64,000 nucleotides of DNA from Chlorobium sp. GTDB lineage: Bacteria; Bacteroidota; Chlorobiia; Chlorobiales; Chlorobiaceae. The DNA lies in NCBI GenBank assembly GCA_005862225.1, contig SZXV01000002.1:620001-684000 (forward strand), given 5' to 3'. The translations under genes were made by a program, and so were the position numbers. Numbering within the stretch: the first letter of the stretch is position 1; each line of letters opens with the position of its first letter. Below the pieces are notes generated by a model. The model worked only from the letters and a program-made list of their open reading frames with translations. It did not search any database and was not told the DNA's origin. Positions 23,701 to 30,273 of this stretch are shown piece by piece.

Positions 23701-23708
23701 CCTGGTAG
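11799..23708 (+). CDS. Giant glycine-rich repeat autotransporter (type V secretion), about 3970 aa
   Basis: Long N-terminal extension and signal peptide (SSILLIGLFLIVDTKNVFA-A), ~46 (G/A)I-x-AQS-(I/L/V)GGGGGNGG units, linker/autochaperone-like region, C-terminal autotransporter barrel ending GMAGLHISW; ATG at 11799 follows GGAGAAG (ORF track start 11787 is GTG). Confidence 0.93.
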   Translation: MPSSFSLSLGKLYSCRQSIYRVTKGLPPLIFALLSSVLERCFLQFQKNRVLLKAIFTPTLISSILLIGLFLIVDTKNVFAANTIVNLSGDSSHEYDVEVGAVPGNGSGKSVVASSGNPLDVTIDVNGNYSVTPGAPDGTTLIITEASSGPSGSSGPLVNLTVNTGSYKVTPGALVPNGITAAVQGVSKGSNGGNGGDTYVAGNAGDGGTGANGGSVTVTLNGSASATNGTGLAALSLAGNGGNGGSAYVIAGSSGSGGLGGYGGDATATLSNLNSSVSTVGNNSVGVLAFSQGGNGGSGGGGGGLVYSAGGGSPAGRGGHALVSTDEGTSITTTGDYSYGIEARSLGGGGGSSSGGFGLFYSGGGGGSTGGNGGMAEVSARGLITTSGNYAQGILAQSIGGGGGDAGTSLGLVALGGDGSAGGSGGTVQVGVASTGSVRTSGFGANAIEAQSIGGSGGNGASSGGLVSLGGKGSDTTVGGAVTVSNSGMLTTAGAQAAGILAQSIGGGGGNGGTAAGLFAAGGSGGSGADGGSVIVSNGGNISAGTNGLVSANSPGILAQSIGGGGGNGGGAIAVGPGISAAFGGDGAGGGKGGSVAIKRDNIDQNLATAYHINTYGDQSSAVVAQSIGGGGGNGGFAVSASGGALFSIAIGVAGSGGFGGDGGLVSVGTKGTLSTVGSNSDGILAQSIGGGGGNGGFSVSASVGGLAGVSVAVGGSGGTGGNASDVTVSNLSNIDTYGANSYGIAAQSLGGGGGNGGFTAGGAIGALGVSVGVGGKGGSGGSSGTVTVNSSGSIITWRDNSTGILAQSLGGGGGNGGFSAIGTLSLAGSVSVGVGGSGGIGQIAEDVIVTADGGGQSLFTSDYSLVTFGQNADGILAQSIGGGGGNGGFAGTLALSGSASAGISLGGSGGIGNSAGTVSVTSGNTTFHNNIYTDGDNSNGILAQSIGGGGGNGGFAVSLSGSLQGLGSAAVTLGGNGGSGATGNSVIVNSIGNIKTNGDMSAAIFAQSVGGGGGNGGFSAALSASTGFFGGAVAIGGSGSGGGNGGSVIVNSTGDIQTSGMQSSGILAQSVGGGGGNGGFAGSGALSFGGVSAAVGLGGSGSSGGDGSTVDVTSIGNITTTGDEASAIIAQSVGGGGGNGGSTIGLSLGALAGASVNIGGKGDSGGNAAAVTVHSAGNLSTGIEGAAGNDAYGILAQSIGGGGGNGGFSGNITFGGLAGIGVSVGGSGGSGGKADQVIVTGSGNISTFFDNSSAILAQSLGGGGGNGGFSFSAAGSASFEGIGAAGAVSVGGFGGTAGASSVVTVNNTGTILTQGFNSHGIEAQSLGGGGGNGGLSVSGAFTVGAVGIGVSVGGFGAGGGDAGAVMVNSYSTTGFNSPVYGITTLETDGDQSNGIFAQSLGGGGGNGGFSATIGVALQGAAAGVSVGGFGSGGGNGEVVSVTSYNNILTQGDKSNGILAQSIGGGGGNGGFSIGLSGGSEFGGSVSVGGFGAGGGDASSVTVKNYGTIWTKGADSNGIEAQSLGGGGGNGGFSIAGAFTTGSAALGVSVGGFGAGGGDAGAVEVDSYAKANGGVPVLIASAMLTLETDGDRSNGILAQSIGGGGGNGGFSGAGALSPGGAAIGVSVGGSALGGGGLGNTVTVTSVNNILTLGDKSNGILAQSIGGGGGNGGFSIGLSGGSEFAGALSVGGFGSEGGDASSVTVQNFGTIWTKGNDSNGIEAQSLGGGGGNGGFSIAGAFTTGTAALGLSVGGFGNGGGNASAVKVESYSHALNIAPVAGIFTLETDGDRSNGILAQSIGGGGGNGGFSGGLSASTSGGAFTASVGGFGAGGGNAGIVTVTSYNNILTKGEDSNGILAQSLGGGGGNGGFSIGLSGGTDFAGSLSVGGFATGGGGDGSTVTVNSVGTIKTGGDRSNGIEAQSIGGRGGNGGFSLAGSFALGNAGLSATIGGAGSDGGLGGDVTVNSTNIITDAIATIETTGQSANGIEAQSIGGGGGNGGFSGAFTATADAKASLSLSVGGFGAAGNSAGAVNLTSVDNILTHADGSNGILAQSVGGGGGNGGFSFAGTLSVPEGNSLSLSASLGGFGGSAGDAGTVMVASTGRISTLGNHADGVVAQSLGGGGGNGGLSVAGTFNFASANNVPSITASVGGFGGSGGAGHDVSVTRIGDTVTISDESVGILAQSIGGGGGNGGLSVAGSIGGPDSKQISASVGGFGGAGSEAGIVTVNNTGNIKTGSSSVQNQQIAELGTVFDKVTVITGRNSDGILAQSIGGGGGNGGFSFSGAVAPTGENTNVNVGLTVGGFGGDGGTGDNVNVTNHGLIQTIGPAANGIEAQSIGGGGGNGGSALTGLLAGGDAQAGKAVNVAVSVGGMGGDGNIAGDVLVEQYGGILTEGAGSNGILAQSIGGGGGNGGGANSLSLQLGTSCTFSLFGLVTKVISSVKAPKNPSVNVQVDIGGWGGTGNDAGNVTVTNHDFITTTGNASAGIMAQSIGGGGGNGGQAIVGLNGMFPGAEYVDYAITAVTLPISTTGLLQGLGRFTLGGFGGASGDGFAVNVTNNGLIQTSGSDAYGIFAQSIGGGGGIGGNASSGITGLLSIGGGGGASGDGGAVTVINKPSLTATANITTTGYGSTAIFAQSVGGGGGNGGSAGGLISLGGGPRSWIPGEVTASAGNGGTVSVSNDATLHTTGGNADGIEAQSIGGGGGNGGSSGLSGIAVGGKGGASGDGGDVTVTNSATAKIVTEGAASDGIFAQSVGGGGGNGGGTGLGVVTIGGNASGGGNGGRVTINSYGTDALSIKTTGDDAVGLFGQSIGGGGGNGGATFISAVGVGGKGGSSGNGGEVDITNTAWISTSGKGSDAIRAQSIGGGGGSAGGVSDSGLNGIGLIVSVGGSGSGGGTGGQVSVDNANKLHTVGDAANGIFAQSIGGGGGIGGGAIGAVVVGGNDGQQGDGGDVTVMNREYGIIWTQGSMANGIFAQSVGGGGGVGGGNSATDLLGFKTIIGGNGSGGGNGGAVTVDNYSRIETDGFASQVILAQSVGGGGGNGGVAGGAGAQFSAQSLDVAVGGNGGSGGNGGAVIVNNYQSGTLVTNGANSTAIFAQSVGGGGGNGGGALTGSGGTSTASVILGGDGGGGGNGGNVTVVNNGHIEINANNSIGIMAQSVGGGGGTAGSALGVAVVPVSIGGQNGVLGTGGDVSVTNTGSIIINGDNSVGIFAQSVGGGGGLVQPGGGASSLALLNGGNGIGGTVTINNTAGSITVTGANSVALYSQSVGGGGGAVGLASDPPGQIGAFLFSGSSGGLGAADDTIINQTGDLIAHGVNSIALMAQSDAPGGTGNIIVNILNAGSTPSNIEGGSDQGAGVYILNGADNWLNNHGIITTVLGVDGFAVRANSGNDNIDNFGRVIGSVDLSVGRGTDVNSFHNEEHAVFDSGVTVYLGAGNLLTNDGLLRPGGCQNVLTTNLTGDFLQTSNGTYGVDLDLRNQIADRLNITGTGNVSGAITLNLIEPEIYAGYALPGQHNNVLISATGGVSDNGITFLAPNTVVAHYSLLYPNLTDIDLNYVIDYSPSGLTQNQHSVGNAINQIQLAQISPAFRPVASALFFQPDTPTLARIYDSLSGEGTLQFQRVGFLANDMFFKAIAHRTEYWLSKDTYDSSGHSYFDPSRANGMPRGSNRNWRVWMNQYHESGCFDGDPVIGSANFNDRGDGFAFGLDKQISCNTLIGVAAGHSRFSFNVPDREMSGNVDALHIAGYGAILQNNYYVTASLGYDHFNNDEKRHAFIPGVSMDFPCGNQMNISGFDEYLSGVFQSSSFSADVEAGYKIQLNTVDVTPFVGLKFGSMSMDSFTETKMWDGMSQIGLSYDHRIINSLPLRLGMQLKTKTELSSDALLSVAVSAAWKHEFEPERSIKSSFITAPGFDFVIQGSQSAVDSMLSGIGLNLTIKKSCALFVNFQCDTFGVGQSYAGMAGLHISW
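12490..21790 (+). repeat. Protein-coding tandem repeat array (AQS-GGGGGNGG units, mean period ~191 nt)
   Basis: Manual count of about 46 units between ~12976 and ~21600, with degenerate copies at both ends. Confidence 0.93.
15765..17555 (+). repeat. Higher-order repeat inside the autotransporter array, period ~591-603 nt (three basic units)
   Basis: The GIEAQS codon recurs at 15765, 16356, 16959 and 17553, each followed by matching unit order (…FSIAGAFTTG…, LETDGDRSNGILAQS, …FSIGLSGG…). Confidence 0.85.
22815..23708 (+). other. Autotransporter beta-barrel (translocator) domain of the giant protein
   Basis: WRVWMNQYHESGCFDGDP...GDGFAFGLDKQISCNTLIGVAAGHSRFSF...YGAILQNNYYVTASLGYDHF...VDVTPFVGLKFGSM...; alternating amphipathic strands, C-terminal aromatic. 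Confidence 0.88.
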
Positions 23709-23728
23709 GAAGAGCGGGTAGTAAACAT

Positions 23729-23763
23729 AAAAGCCTCTGTATCAGGTGGATACAGAGGCTTTT
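23729..23763. terminator. Bidirectional intrinsic terminator between the autotransporter and the convergent HTH gene
   Basis: Perfect 15-bp stem AAAAGCCTCTGTATC-aggtg-GATACAGAGGCTTTT. Confidence 0.92.
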
Positions 23764-23792
23764 TATGAGTTGAATGTAAAAAGCCTTACAGC

Positions 23793-24296
23793 TCAGGATG
23801 CTACTGCGAGTTCTGAAAGGTAGGTCTTTATTGACTGGTGTTTTCCAAGGCCAAGCTTTTTATGCATTCTGTAGCGAATACTCTCCATTCCTCTTGTCGA
23901 AATGCCCACAGAACGACCAATCTCTTTTGTGTCGTAATTCAGCTTGACAAGAAGGCTTATCCTGAGTTCGCGCTGGTTAAGATTTGCATGTTTCTTCTGT
24001 AATTTCGACAAAAAGACTGAATCAGATTCCGTTAATTCGATATTCAGGCGTTTTTCGATAGTCTCAGTTTCAATCAGGCTCAAACATGAATCAGTCATCA
24101 TTCTTTTGACGCCGCTATCAATATCCAGCGAGTGTATCTGGTCAAGAAGATTACGTAAAGAATTTGTTTTTTCAGCTATAGCTGTTGAAACTCTTGTCAG
24201 TTCCAAATCCTGATTTGCAATTCTCATTCTTAGCTCACCGATCTCTTTTTCATAATCGGGAATAGATTTTTTGTTCTGTTCTGCTTGTGCGTTCAT
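23793..24296 (-). CDS. Short LuxR/GerE-type HTH protein with coiled coil
   Basis: 167 aa; C-terminus LNQRELRISLLVKLNYDTKEIGRSVGISTRGMESIRYRMHKKLGLGKHQSIKTYLSEL; closely matches the C-terminal half of the ORF at 25720-26946. Confidence 0.8.
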   Translation of the reverse strand: MNAQAEQNKKSIPDYEKEIGELRMRIANQDLELTRVSTAIAEKTNSLRNLLDQIHSLDIDSGVKRMMTDSCLSLIETETIEKRLNIELTESDSVFLSKLQKKHANLNQRELRISLLVKLNYDTKEIGRSVGISTRGMESIRYRMHKKLGLGKHQSIKTYLSELAVAS

Positions 24297-24565
24297 TGTA
24301 TTTAATCATCAGGGTTATTCTGTTTATGACATCATCTTTACGCTATTAATACGTTTTCCCGGTAAGTTCTTATAACAGCTTAAAGACATACCGGTTTTTT
24401 GGTGGCATCAAACTTTATTTTAGTGCACTGGAGAGCGATTTTACATCCGTTCATTACTATTCTTGACGTGTTCACAAAAGTAATATTTGTTTTTTTTTAA
24501 AGAAATGCAAAAAATATTCGTATTTCTATAAAAAATACTTTTAGTGTCATACTCTTCTGAAGTAT

Positions 24566-24581
24566 AAAATACGTGTATTTT
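24566..24581. promoter_or_regulatory. Candidate operator: inverted repeat AAAATAC-GT-GTATTTT
   Basis: Perfect 7-bp arms with 2-nt spacer in the AT-rich intergenic region upstream of both the short HTH gene and the DAGK-like gene; related AATAC/GTATT words nearby. Confidence 0.35.
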
Positions 24582-24798
24582 TTGGATATAATAGATACTT
24601 GATACTGTTTCTGATAGATTACGTTATTCGATTCAGCTACATTGTCAATGTTTGCTTATCAGGTTATTGATAGATTTTGGTAACTGTAAGTGACTTGATC
24701 ATAATTTATCTGGATTTCAAAATTATTTTTGCCTTGTCTCTTCATTTTCACTTATTCACAAAATTGATAAGCGGCATTTTCTTTATTTAGTTTACACA

Positions 24799-25704
24799 AT
24801 GGTAAAAAATTTTTTCCGTTACATTTTTATTTTTAATCCCGCAGCAGACAAAGGGCGTGCTTTTCGCAAGTCGCAGTGGCTTCATGAACTGGTGTCTGGC
24901 AGAAAAGACTCTTTGGTGATAACAACAACTTATGCTGGTCATGCGGGTGATATTGCGCGTTGTGAGGCAAGAGAAAATATCTGTCTGATCGCTTGTGGTG
25001 GAGATGGGACGATTCATGATATAGTTAATGCTGTTGCTGGTGCCGGTATTACAATAGGGGTTTTACCGATAGGATCGGCCAATGATTTTATCAAAACGCT
25101 GTATCCTGATAAAATCGACTCCTTTGATATCACTCACTTTTATAATGCATCATGCAAAAATGTTGATCTTGGAAGTGTTTTTTATGGTAAAGCCGAGCAC
25201 CGTTATTTTGTCAATTCACTGGGGATCGGTTTGACCGGAAGTATTGCAAAGAGCGTTCAACAGACGACGTGGCTCAAAGGCGAATCTGGATACATATATG
25301 CTCTTTTGCGAGTCCTGTTTGATTATGTGCCATTGGCAATGACCATAAAGATTACTCTTGAAAATTCAATCATGGAGCTTCATGAACCTGTTTTTGCATT
25401 TTCAGTGTTGAATGGAAAAATTGAGGGCGGAAAATTCAGGATAGCTCCACATGCGGAATTATCGGATGGTTTCCTGGATGTCTGTATTCTCAAAGCAGTA
25501 CCTAAACATGAATTTTTTCGTTATGTTTTGAAATATCTGCGAGGGATACATATCACCGACCCACAGGTTATTTACTGCAAGGCAACGGCTGTTGAAGTGA
25601 TTCTTGAGAAGCCCCATGTTATGCACATGGATGGAGAGGTTTATGACAACATTTGTGGCAGGATTACGATTTCAGTCGTTTCAAATGGGCTTTCTGTGAT
25701 ATAG
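24799..25704 (+). CDS. Diacylglycerol kinase / YegS-like lipid kinase family protein
   Basis: FIFNPAADKGRA, ACGGDGTIHDIVNAV, GVLPIGSANDFIKTL, C-terminal HMDGEVY. Confidence 0.92.
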   Translation: MVKNFFRYIFIFNPAADKGRAFRKSQWLHELVSGRKDSLVITTTYAGHAGDIARCEARENICLIACGGDGTIHDIVNAVAGAGITIGVLPIGSANDFIKTLYPDKIDSFDITHFYNASCKNVDLGSVFYGKAEHRYFVNSLGIGLTGSIAKSVQQTTWLKGESGYIYALLRVLFDYVPLAMTIKITLENSIMELHEPVFAFSVLNGKIEGGKFRIAPHAELSDGFLDVCILKAVPKHEFFRYVLKYLRGIHITDPQVIYCKATAVEVILEKPHVMHMDGEVYDNICGRITISVVSNGLSVI

Positions 25705-25719
25705 ATCACTCTTTCTGTT

Positions 25720-26946
25720 TTAACCGGCGAGTTCTGACAGATAGCTTTTTATCGACTGATGTTTTCCAAGGCCAAGTTTTTTATGCATTCTGTAGCGGAT
25801 GCTTTCCATGCCTCTGGTTGATAAGCCGATGGAGCGGGCTATATCTGCGGTGTCGTAATTCAGCTTTACAAGCAAGCTTATTTTCAGTTCACGTTGATTA
25901 AGGTGAGGAAATTTTGTCTGAAGTTTTGATAGAAAAAGTAAATCAGACTCAGTCATTTCAATGTCGGGCTGTTTTTCGAGCACTTTATTTTCTATAAGAC
26001 TCCGGCAGGAGTTGGCCATCTCTTGTTTAAGGTTGGGATCTATGTCAAGGGACTCTATCTTTTCAAGAAGATGACGGAAGCCATTCTTGCTGTCAGCTAT
26101 AGCTTTCGATATTTTGGCAAGTTCCATATTCTGTGTCTCGATTTTCCTTGTAAGATTGGTTATTTCGTTTTGCATATCGCGAGTTGACTTTTTGTTCACT
26201 TCCGCTTGTGCATTTGTCTTGATAACCATCTGGATGATTCGACTTTCAAAGTTTTGTTGAAGTAAATGTATTTCACTTTTCTTTTTTATCTCTTTTGCAA
26301 TGAGGTCTGAGCGCAGAGAGTCTATAGCCATGAAAAATGGATAATACGGGTTGCCCGGTGGCGGTGTTGTAATTTGTTCGTCAAGCATATTAAGCCATGA
26401 GATCCTTGCAATAGCCTCAAGAAACCGTTTTTTTATTGCAGGTTCGGGGTGGTTGTTCTCGGATCCGCAGTTCCCTGTTGCAAGTGTCCCCGCTTTAAAC
26501 GCAATCACTTTTTCAATGGAATCTTTATAAGTATCAGCCAGAATAACACAAACTTTTTCTGGAGCGACCGCCGCAAAAGTTTCTACAATGATACGCATGG
26601 ATTCGGGGATATTGTAAAAGCCTATGACCCCGAGCATCGGACTCCAGTTAAAAAAAAGATCGGTTATTGCCAGTTTGTAGTTAAAGGAGATGCTGGAGAT
26701 GTGAGCAAGATCAAACAGAATGTGAAACTGTTTGTTTATAAGATCAGATTCAGAGAGCACAACCTGCAACAGGTCAACGTCCATAAAGTCAAGAATAATA
26801 TCATGCTTTTCCTCAACCTCAACCCAGGTGTGAACGATATTATCATCAATGACGCTCATCCATTTGCTATACCCGGCACCAGGGTGATGACTTTTCCAGT
26901 GGTTTTTTTTTGTTGTTGCAAGTATTGGCCTTATTGGGCTTTCCAT
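25720..26946 (-). CDS. LuxR-type HTH protein with an uncharacterised N-terminal (possible sensor) domain
   Basis: 408 aa; N-terminal ~200 aa globular region, coiled coil, C-terminal HTH LNQRELKISLLVKLNYDTADIARSIGLSTRGMESIRYRMHKKLGLGKHQSIKSYLSEL. Confidence 0.8.
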   Translation of the reverse strand: MESPIRPILATTKKNHWKSHHPGAGYSKWMSVIDDNIVHTWVEVEEKHDIILDFMDVDLLQVVLSESDLINKQFHILFDLAHISSISFNYKLAITDLFFNWSPMLGVIGFYNIPESMRIIVETFAAVAPEKVCVILADTYKDSIEKVIAFKAGTLATGNCGSENNHPEPAIKKRFLEAIARISWLNMLDEQITTPPPGNPYYPFFMAIDSLRSDLIAKEIKKKSEIHLLQQNFESRIIQMVIKTNAQAEVNKKSTRDMQNEITNLTRKIETQNMELAKISKAIADSKNGFRHLLEKIESLDIDPNLKQEMANSCRSLIENKVLEKQPDIEMTESDLLFLSKLQTKFPHLNQRELKISLLVKLNYDTADIARSIGLSTRGMESIRYRMHKKLGLGKHQSIKSYLSELAG

Positions 26947-27197
26947 TGTCTTTTTTGTGGAGGGTTAAGCAATACTTATTGTTTCCTGATGTGTTATTGA
27001 ATAGTAATTACAGGAGTTAACCTGAATATAGTCAACAGTATTTACTTTATTAAAGGAAATAAAAACCAATTAATATCGCTTTTTTACAATAAAGCATTAG
27101 CCAGTCATATTCCCTCCTTTTTTTATATTCATTTATATCCGATTGATTATCATGATAGTCGGCACAGTTGGCCATTAACACAAAGGGTGTCTTGATT

Positions 27198-28451
27198 ATG
27201 CAGGTTGTTGTTTTTGAAGATAGCAGAGTTTTGGCGCTGAAGCCTCTTGTTAATCTTAAGCCGGTTTATGGCCTTTACACTGGTTTTCGTTCTCTTCAGG
27301 AAAAGTTTGAGCAGTCGACAAAAGGGTGTGTGAAGTTTACCTGGCATCTTCGTCGTTATCTTGCATCTTTTTATGCTGAACAGCATCCGGAATGTCTGGT
27401 TAACCAGCTTGAGCAGAGGGATGTGCTGCTGGTCAATGGTCGAATAGTTTGTGATGAGGCAGCAGCAAGAGTGATCATTGAAGGTGCCTTTGATGCAGGA
27501 AAAGCTTATATGCAGGGTGATAATCTTCTGTTTGCAAGAGTTGACAGTTCACTTCTTCTTATGGCAGAAGGGAGCATCATGCCTGATCTTATCGATACAT
27601 CCCGCCTGGCTTCGGAGCTTGTTACCGAATCGGTAACTGGTTTCAGGGTTATCGATAATCTCTGGGATGTGAGCGCTTTTCATGCAGATGAACTTGTGCG
27701 GGATGCTGAAACGCTTGAACTTGGTCGTATTGAAGGCGACATTCATCCTTCAGTTGCCATTGTCAATCGTTCAAATATTTATGTGGGTGTTGGAGCTGTT
27801 GTTCGTGCTGGTGCCGTGCTTGATGCTGATGATGGATTTGTTGCCGTTGGCTCCGGTGCCATTGTTGAACCGCAGGCAGTGTTGATGCAGAACGTTTTTC
27901 TTGCTCCGTGGTCAGTGGCAAAAATCGGTGCAAAGTTGTACAGCAATGTTGCTGTCGGGATGGCATCCAAAGTTGGTGGTGAAGTTGAGGATTCTCTGCT
28001 CGAACCGTTTGCCAATAAACAGCATGACGGTTTTCTTGGTCACTCTTATATTTCTTCATGGTGTAACCTTGGCGCGGGAACCAATACGAGCGATCTCAAG
28101 AATAACTATGGTCATATAACGTTGCAGAGTAATGGGCACTTGTATAAAACGGGGCTTCAGTTTCTTGGACTATTGATGGGTGATCACAGTAAGAGTTCCA
28201 TCAATTCAATGTTCAATACCGGTACCGTTGTCGGAACAGGAGCAAATATTTTCGGTGATGGATTTCCTCCGAAAGCGGTGCCCTCTTTTTCCTGGGGCGG
28301 GAGCTCTGGTTTCGAGCATTATGATGTGGAAAAAGCGGTTGAAACCGCAAAAAAGGTTATGGAGCGTCGCAAGGTGATGATGAGCAGCGCCTACGAGTCA
28401 ATGTTCCGTTTTATTGCTGAAACGGAAGGTTTAAAACGTTCATTTGAATAA
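27198..28451 (+). CDS. Putative sugar nucleotidyltransferase, GlmU-like (left-handed beta-helix)
   Basis: MQVVVFEDSRVLALKPLVNLKPVYGLYTGFRSLQEKFE... hexapeptide-like repeats (VYVGVGAVVRAGAVLDADDGFVAVGSGAIVEPQAVL), NLGAGTNTSDLKNNYG. Confidence 0.85.
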   Translation: MQVVVFEDSRVLALKPLVNLKPVYGLYTGFRSLQEKFEQSTKGCVKFTWHLRRYLASFYAEQHPECLVNQLEQRDVLLVNGRIVCDEAAARVIIEGAFDAGKAYMQGDNLLFARVDSSLLLMAEGSIMPDLIDTSRLASELVTESVTGFRVIDNLWDVSAFHADELVRDAETLELGRIEGDIHPSVAIVNRSNIYVGVGAVVRAGAVLDADDGFVAVGSGAIVEPQAVLMQNVFLAPWSVAKIGAKLYSNVAVGMASKVGGEVEDSLLEPFANKQHDGFLGHSYISSWCNLGAGTNTSDLKNNYGHITLQSNGHLYKTGLQFLGLLMGDHSKSSINSMFNTGTVVGTGANIFGDGFPPKAVPSFSWGGSSGFEHYDVEKAVETAKKVMERRKVMMSSAYESMFRFIAETEGLKRSFE

Positions 28452-28468
28452 AATTAAAGTACGGTTAC

Positions 28469-29032
28469 ATGATTTTTGTTGTAGATAATTATGATTCTTT
28501 TACCTATAACCTGGTGCAGTATATAGGAGAGTTCGGCGAAGCGGTTGAGGTGTATCGTAATGATGAGCTTTCAGTGAAGGAAATTGTCGCGAAAGCTCCT
28601 GCGAAGATTGTTATCTCTCCAGGTCCGGGGACTCCTGATGATGCCGGGGTATCGGTTCAACTGATCCATGCCGTCATGGGTAAAATTCCGGTACTTGGTG
28701 TTTGTCTGGGGCACCAGTCTATTGGTGTGGCTCTTGGCGGAAAAGTTATCAGGGCAGACTGCATCATGCATGGAAAAACATCACAGGTTTTTCATGATAA
28801 CTGCGGAATTTTCAGAGGTGTTGATAATCCATTTGTTGCAACAAGGTATCACTCTCTGGTCGTGGAGCGGTCAACACTACCCGATACTCTTGATATTCGA
28901 GCCTGGACTGAAGATGGGGTTATTATGGGGATGGATTCGGAGCAGCTCAAATTGTACGGTGTTCAGTTTCATCCTGAATCCATCATGACTGTTGAAGGGA
29001 AAAAAATTATCAGAAATTTTCTTGCATTGTAA
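28469..29032 (+). CDS. Anthranilate / aminodeoxychorismate synthase glutamine amidotransferase component
   Basis: MIFVVDNYDSFTYNLVQYIGEFG, ISPGPGTPDDAG, GVCLGHQSIG, GVQFHPESI (TrpG/PabA family). Confidence 0.94.
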   Translation: MIFVVDNYDSFTYNLVQYIGEFGEAVEVYRNDELSVKEIVAKAPAKIVISPGPGTPDDAGVSVQLIHAVMGKIPVLGVCLGHQSIGVALGGKVIRADCIMHGKTSQVFHDNCGIFRGVDNPFVATRYHSLVVERSTLPDTLDIRAWTEDGVIMGMDSEQLKLYGVQFHPESIMTVEGKKIIRNFLAL

Positions 29033-29050
29033 GCATCTGGTTATGGATTT

Positions 29051-29764
29051 ATGGATATTTATTGTCGTTCTTCAGGGAGAAGGAAAGGCTTGCAGGAGCA
29101 TGCCAGTATAAAGCCGGAAAGTGATTTTATGGCTGACGGTTGGCGTGTTTTTAAAATTATGGCGGAATTTGTCAGTGGTTTTGAGATGATGTCCGAGGCG
29201 GCTCCGGCAGTGAGCGTTTTCGGTTCTACAAGGGTCTCAGCAGGAAGTCCGGAGTATATGCTTGCTGAAAAGCTTGGTCGTCTGCTTGCCACTGAAGGGT
29301 TTTCGGTCATTACGGGAGGTGGTCCTGGTGTTATGGAGGCGGCAAACAAGGGCGCCCAAAATGCAGGAGGAGAGTCCATTGGATTTCATATCCAGCTTCC
29401 AAACCAGCAACAGCCCAACCATTATATTGATCATGACAAGCTTGTGACTTTTCAGTATTTTTTTGTGCGTAAAGTTATGTTCATAAAATACGCACAGGCA
29501 TTTATCGCTCTTCCGGGTGGTTTCGGTACGCTTGATGAAGTTATGGAAGCCATCACGATTATATACACAGGAAAAAGCGAACGGTTTCCTGTTATATTAC
29601 TGGGTAAAAGTTACTGGGAAGGGTTGTATCGCTGGATTGAGGATACCATGCAGAAGGAGAGGGGCTATATCAGTCCTGGAGCACTTGACTTTATCTTTCT
29701 TGAAGATAGTGCTGAAGATGTTATTGCGGTGATCAACAGATTTTATAATGAAAGTGTCAGTTAA
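29051..29764 (+). CDS. LOG family (TIGR00730-like) protein
   Basis: FGSTRVSAGSPEYMLAEKLGRLL, ITGGGPGVMEAANKGA, ALPGGFGTLDEVMEAIT; true start may be internal (e.g. MADGWRVFKI). Confidence 0.88.
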   Translation: MDIYCRSSGRRKGLQEHASIKPESDFMADGWRVFKIMAEFVSGFEMMSEAAPAVSVFGSTRVSAGSPEYMLAEKLGRLLATEGFSVITGGGPGVMEAANKGAQNAGGESIGFHIQLPNQQQPNHYIDHDKLVTFQYFFVRKVMFIKYAQAFIALPGGFGTLDEVMEAITIIYTGKSERFPVILLGKSYWEGLYRWIEDTMQKERGYISPGALDFIFLEDSAEDVIAVINRFYNESVS

Positions 29765-30222
29765 TTTTTGAACCCGGTACTCTCCTGTTTTTCAAAAGTT
29801 GCTTTCAGCCATTGCAACAGCTCTCTGGATTGACTTTCCGTGAGTTTTGCACTTGGTTCCATGAAGTAATAGATGCGTTGATGAGCAGTTCCTTCCAGAA
29901 TAACGCTCCTGATTTTACTTCTTGACCGTTTGATTTTAGTATTATTTGTATTGTTCCATGTAGAAAAATTCAGGGCAGTTCTGCCTGAAGCCACGGTGGA
30001 GACGGTCAGCCATGATACCGGGGCGACGTAGGCAATGGATGTCCATCGGGTTTCGTTTGAGTGGCAATCATAACAGGCCTGTTTCAGAAAACTTTTTATG
30101 GTGTCAGGGAGTTGAATTTCGGAATCCGCTGGAGGGTTGATGCGTTGAAGTGGTACAAACTGGATAACCATGAGCCAGAGAATTGACCAGCTTGCTATGG
30201 ATTTAAACGAAACAGTCATCAT
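29761..30222 (-). CDS. Haem-binding domain protein (CxxCH)
   Basis: N-terminal hydrophobic helix, then ACYDCHSNETRW...APVSWL typical of the Haem_bd family; start trimmed to tandem ATGs at 30222/30219. Confidence 0.78.
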   Translation of the reverse strand: MMTVSFKSIASWSILWLMVIQFVPLQRINPPADSEIQLPDTIKSFLKQACYDCHSNETRWTSIAYVAPVSWLTVSTVASGRTALNFSTWNNTNNTKIKRSRSKIRSVILEGTAHQRIYYFMEPSAKLTESQSRELLQWLKATFEKQESTGFKN

Positions 30223-30273
30223 TGCCCGAATATGAATTGTGTTGGTATTTCTTATAATTAAAAGCGTATTATT

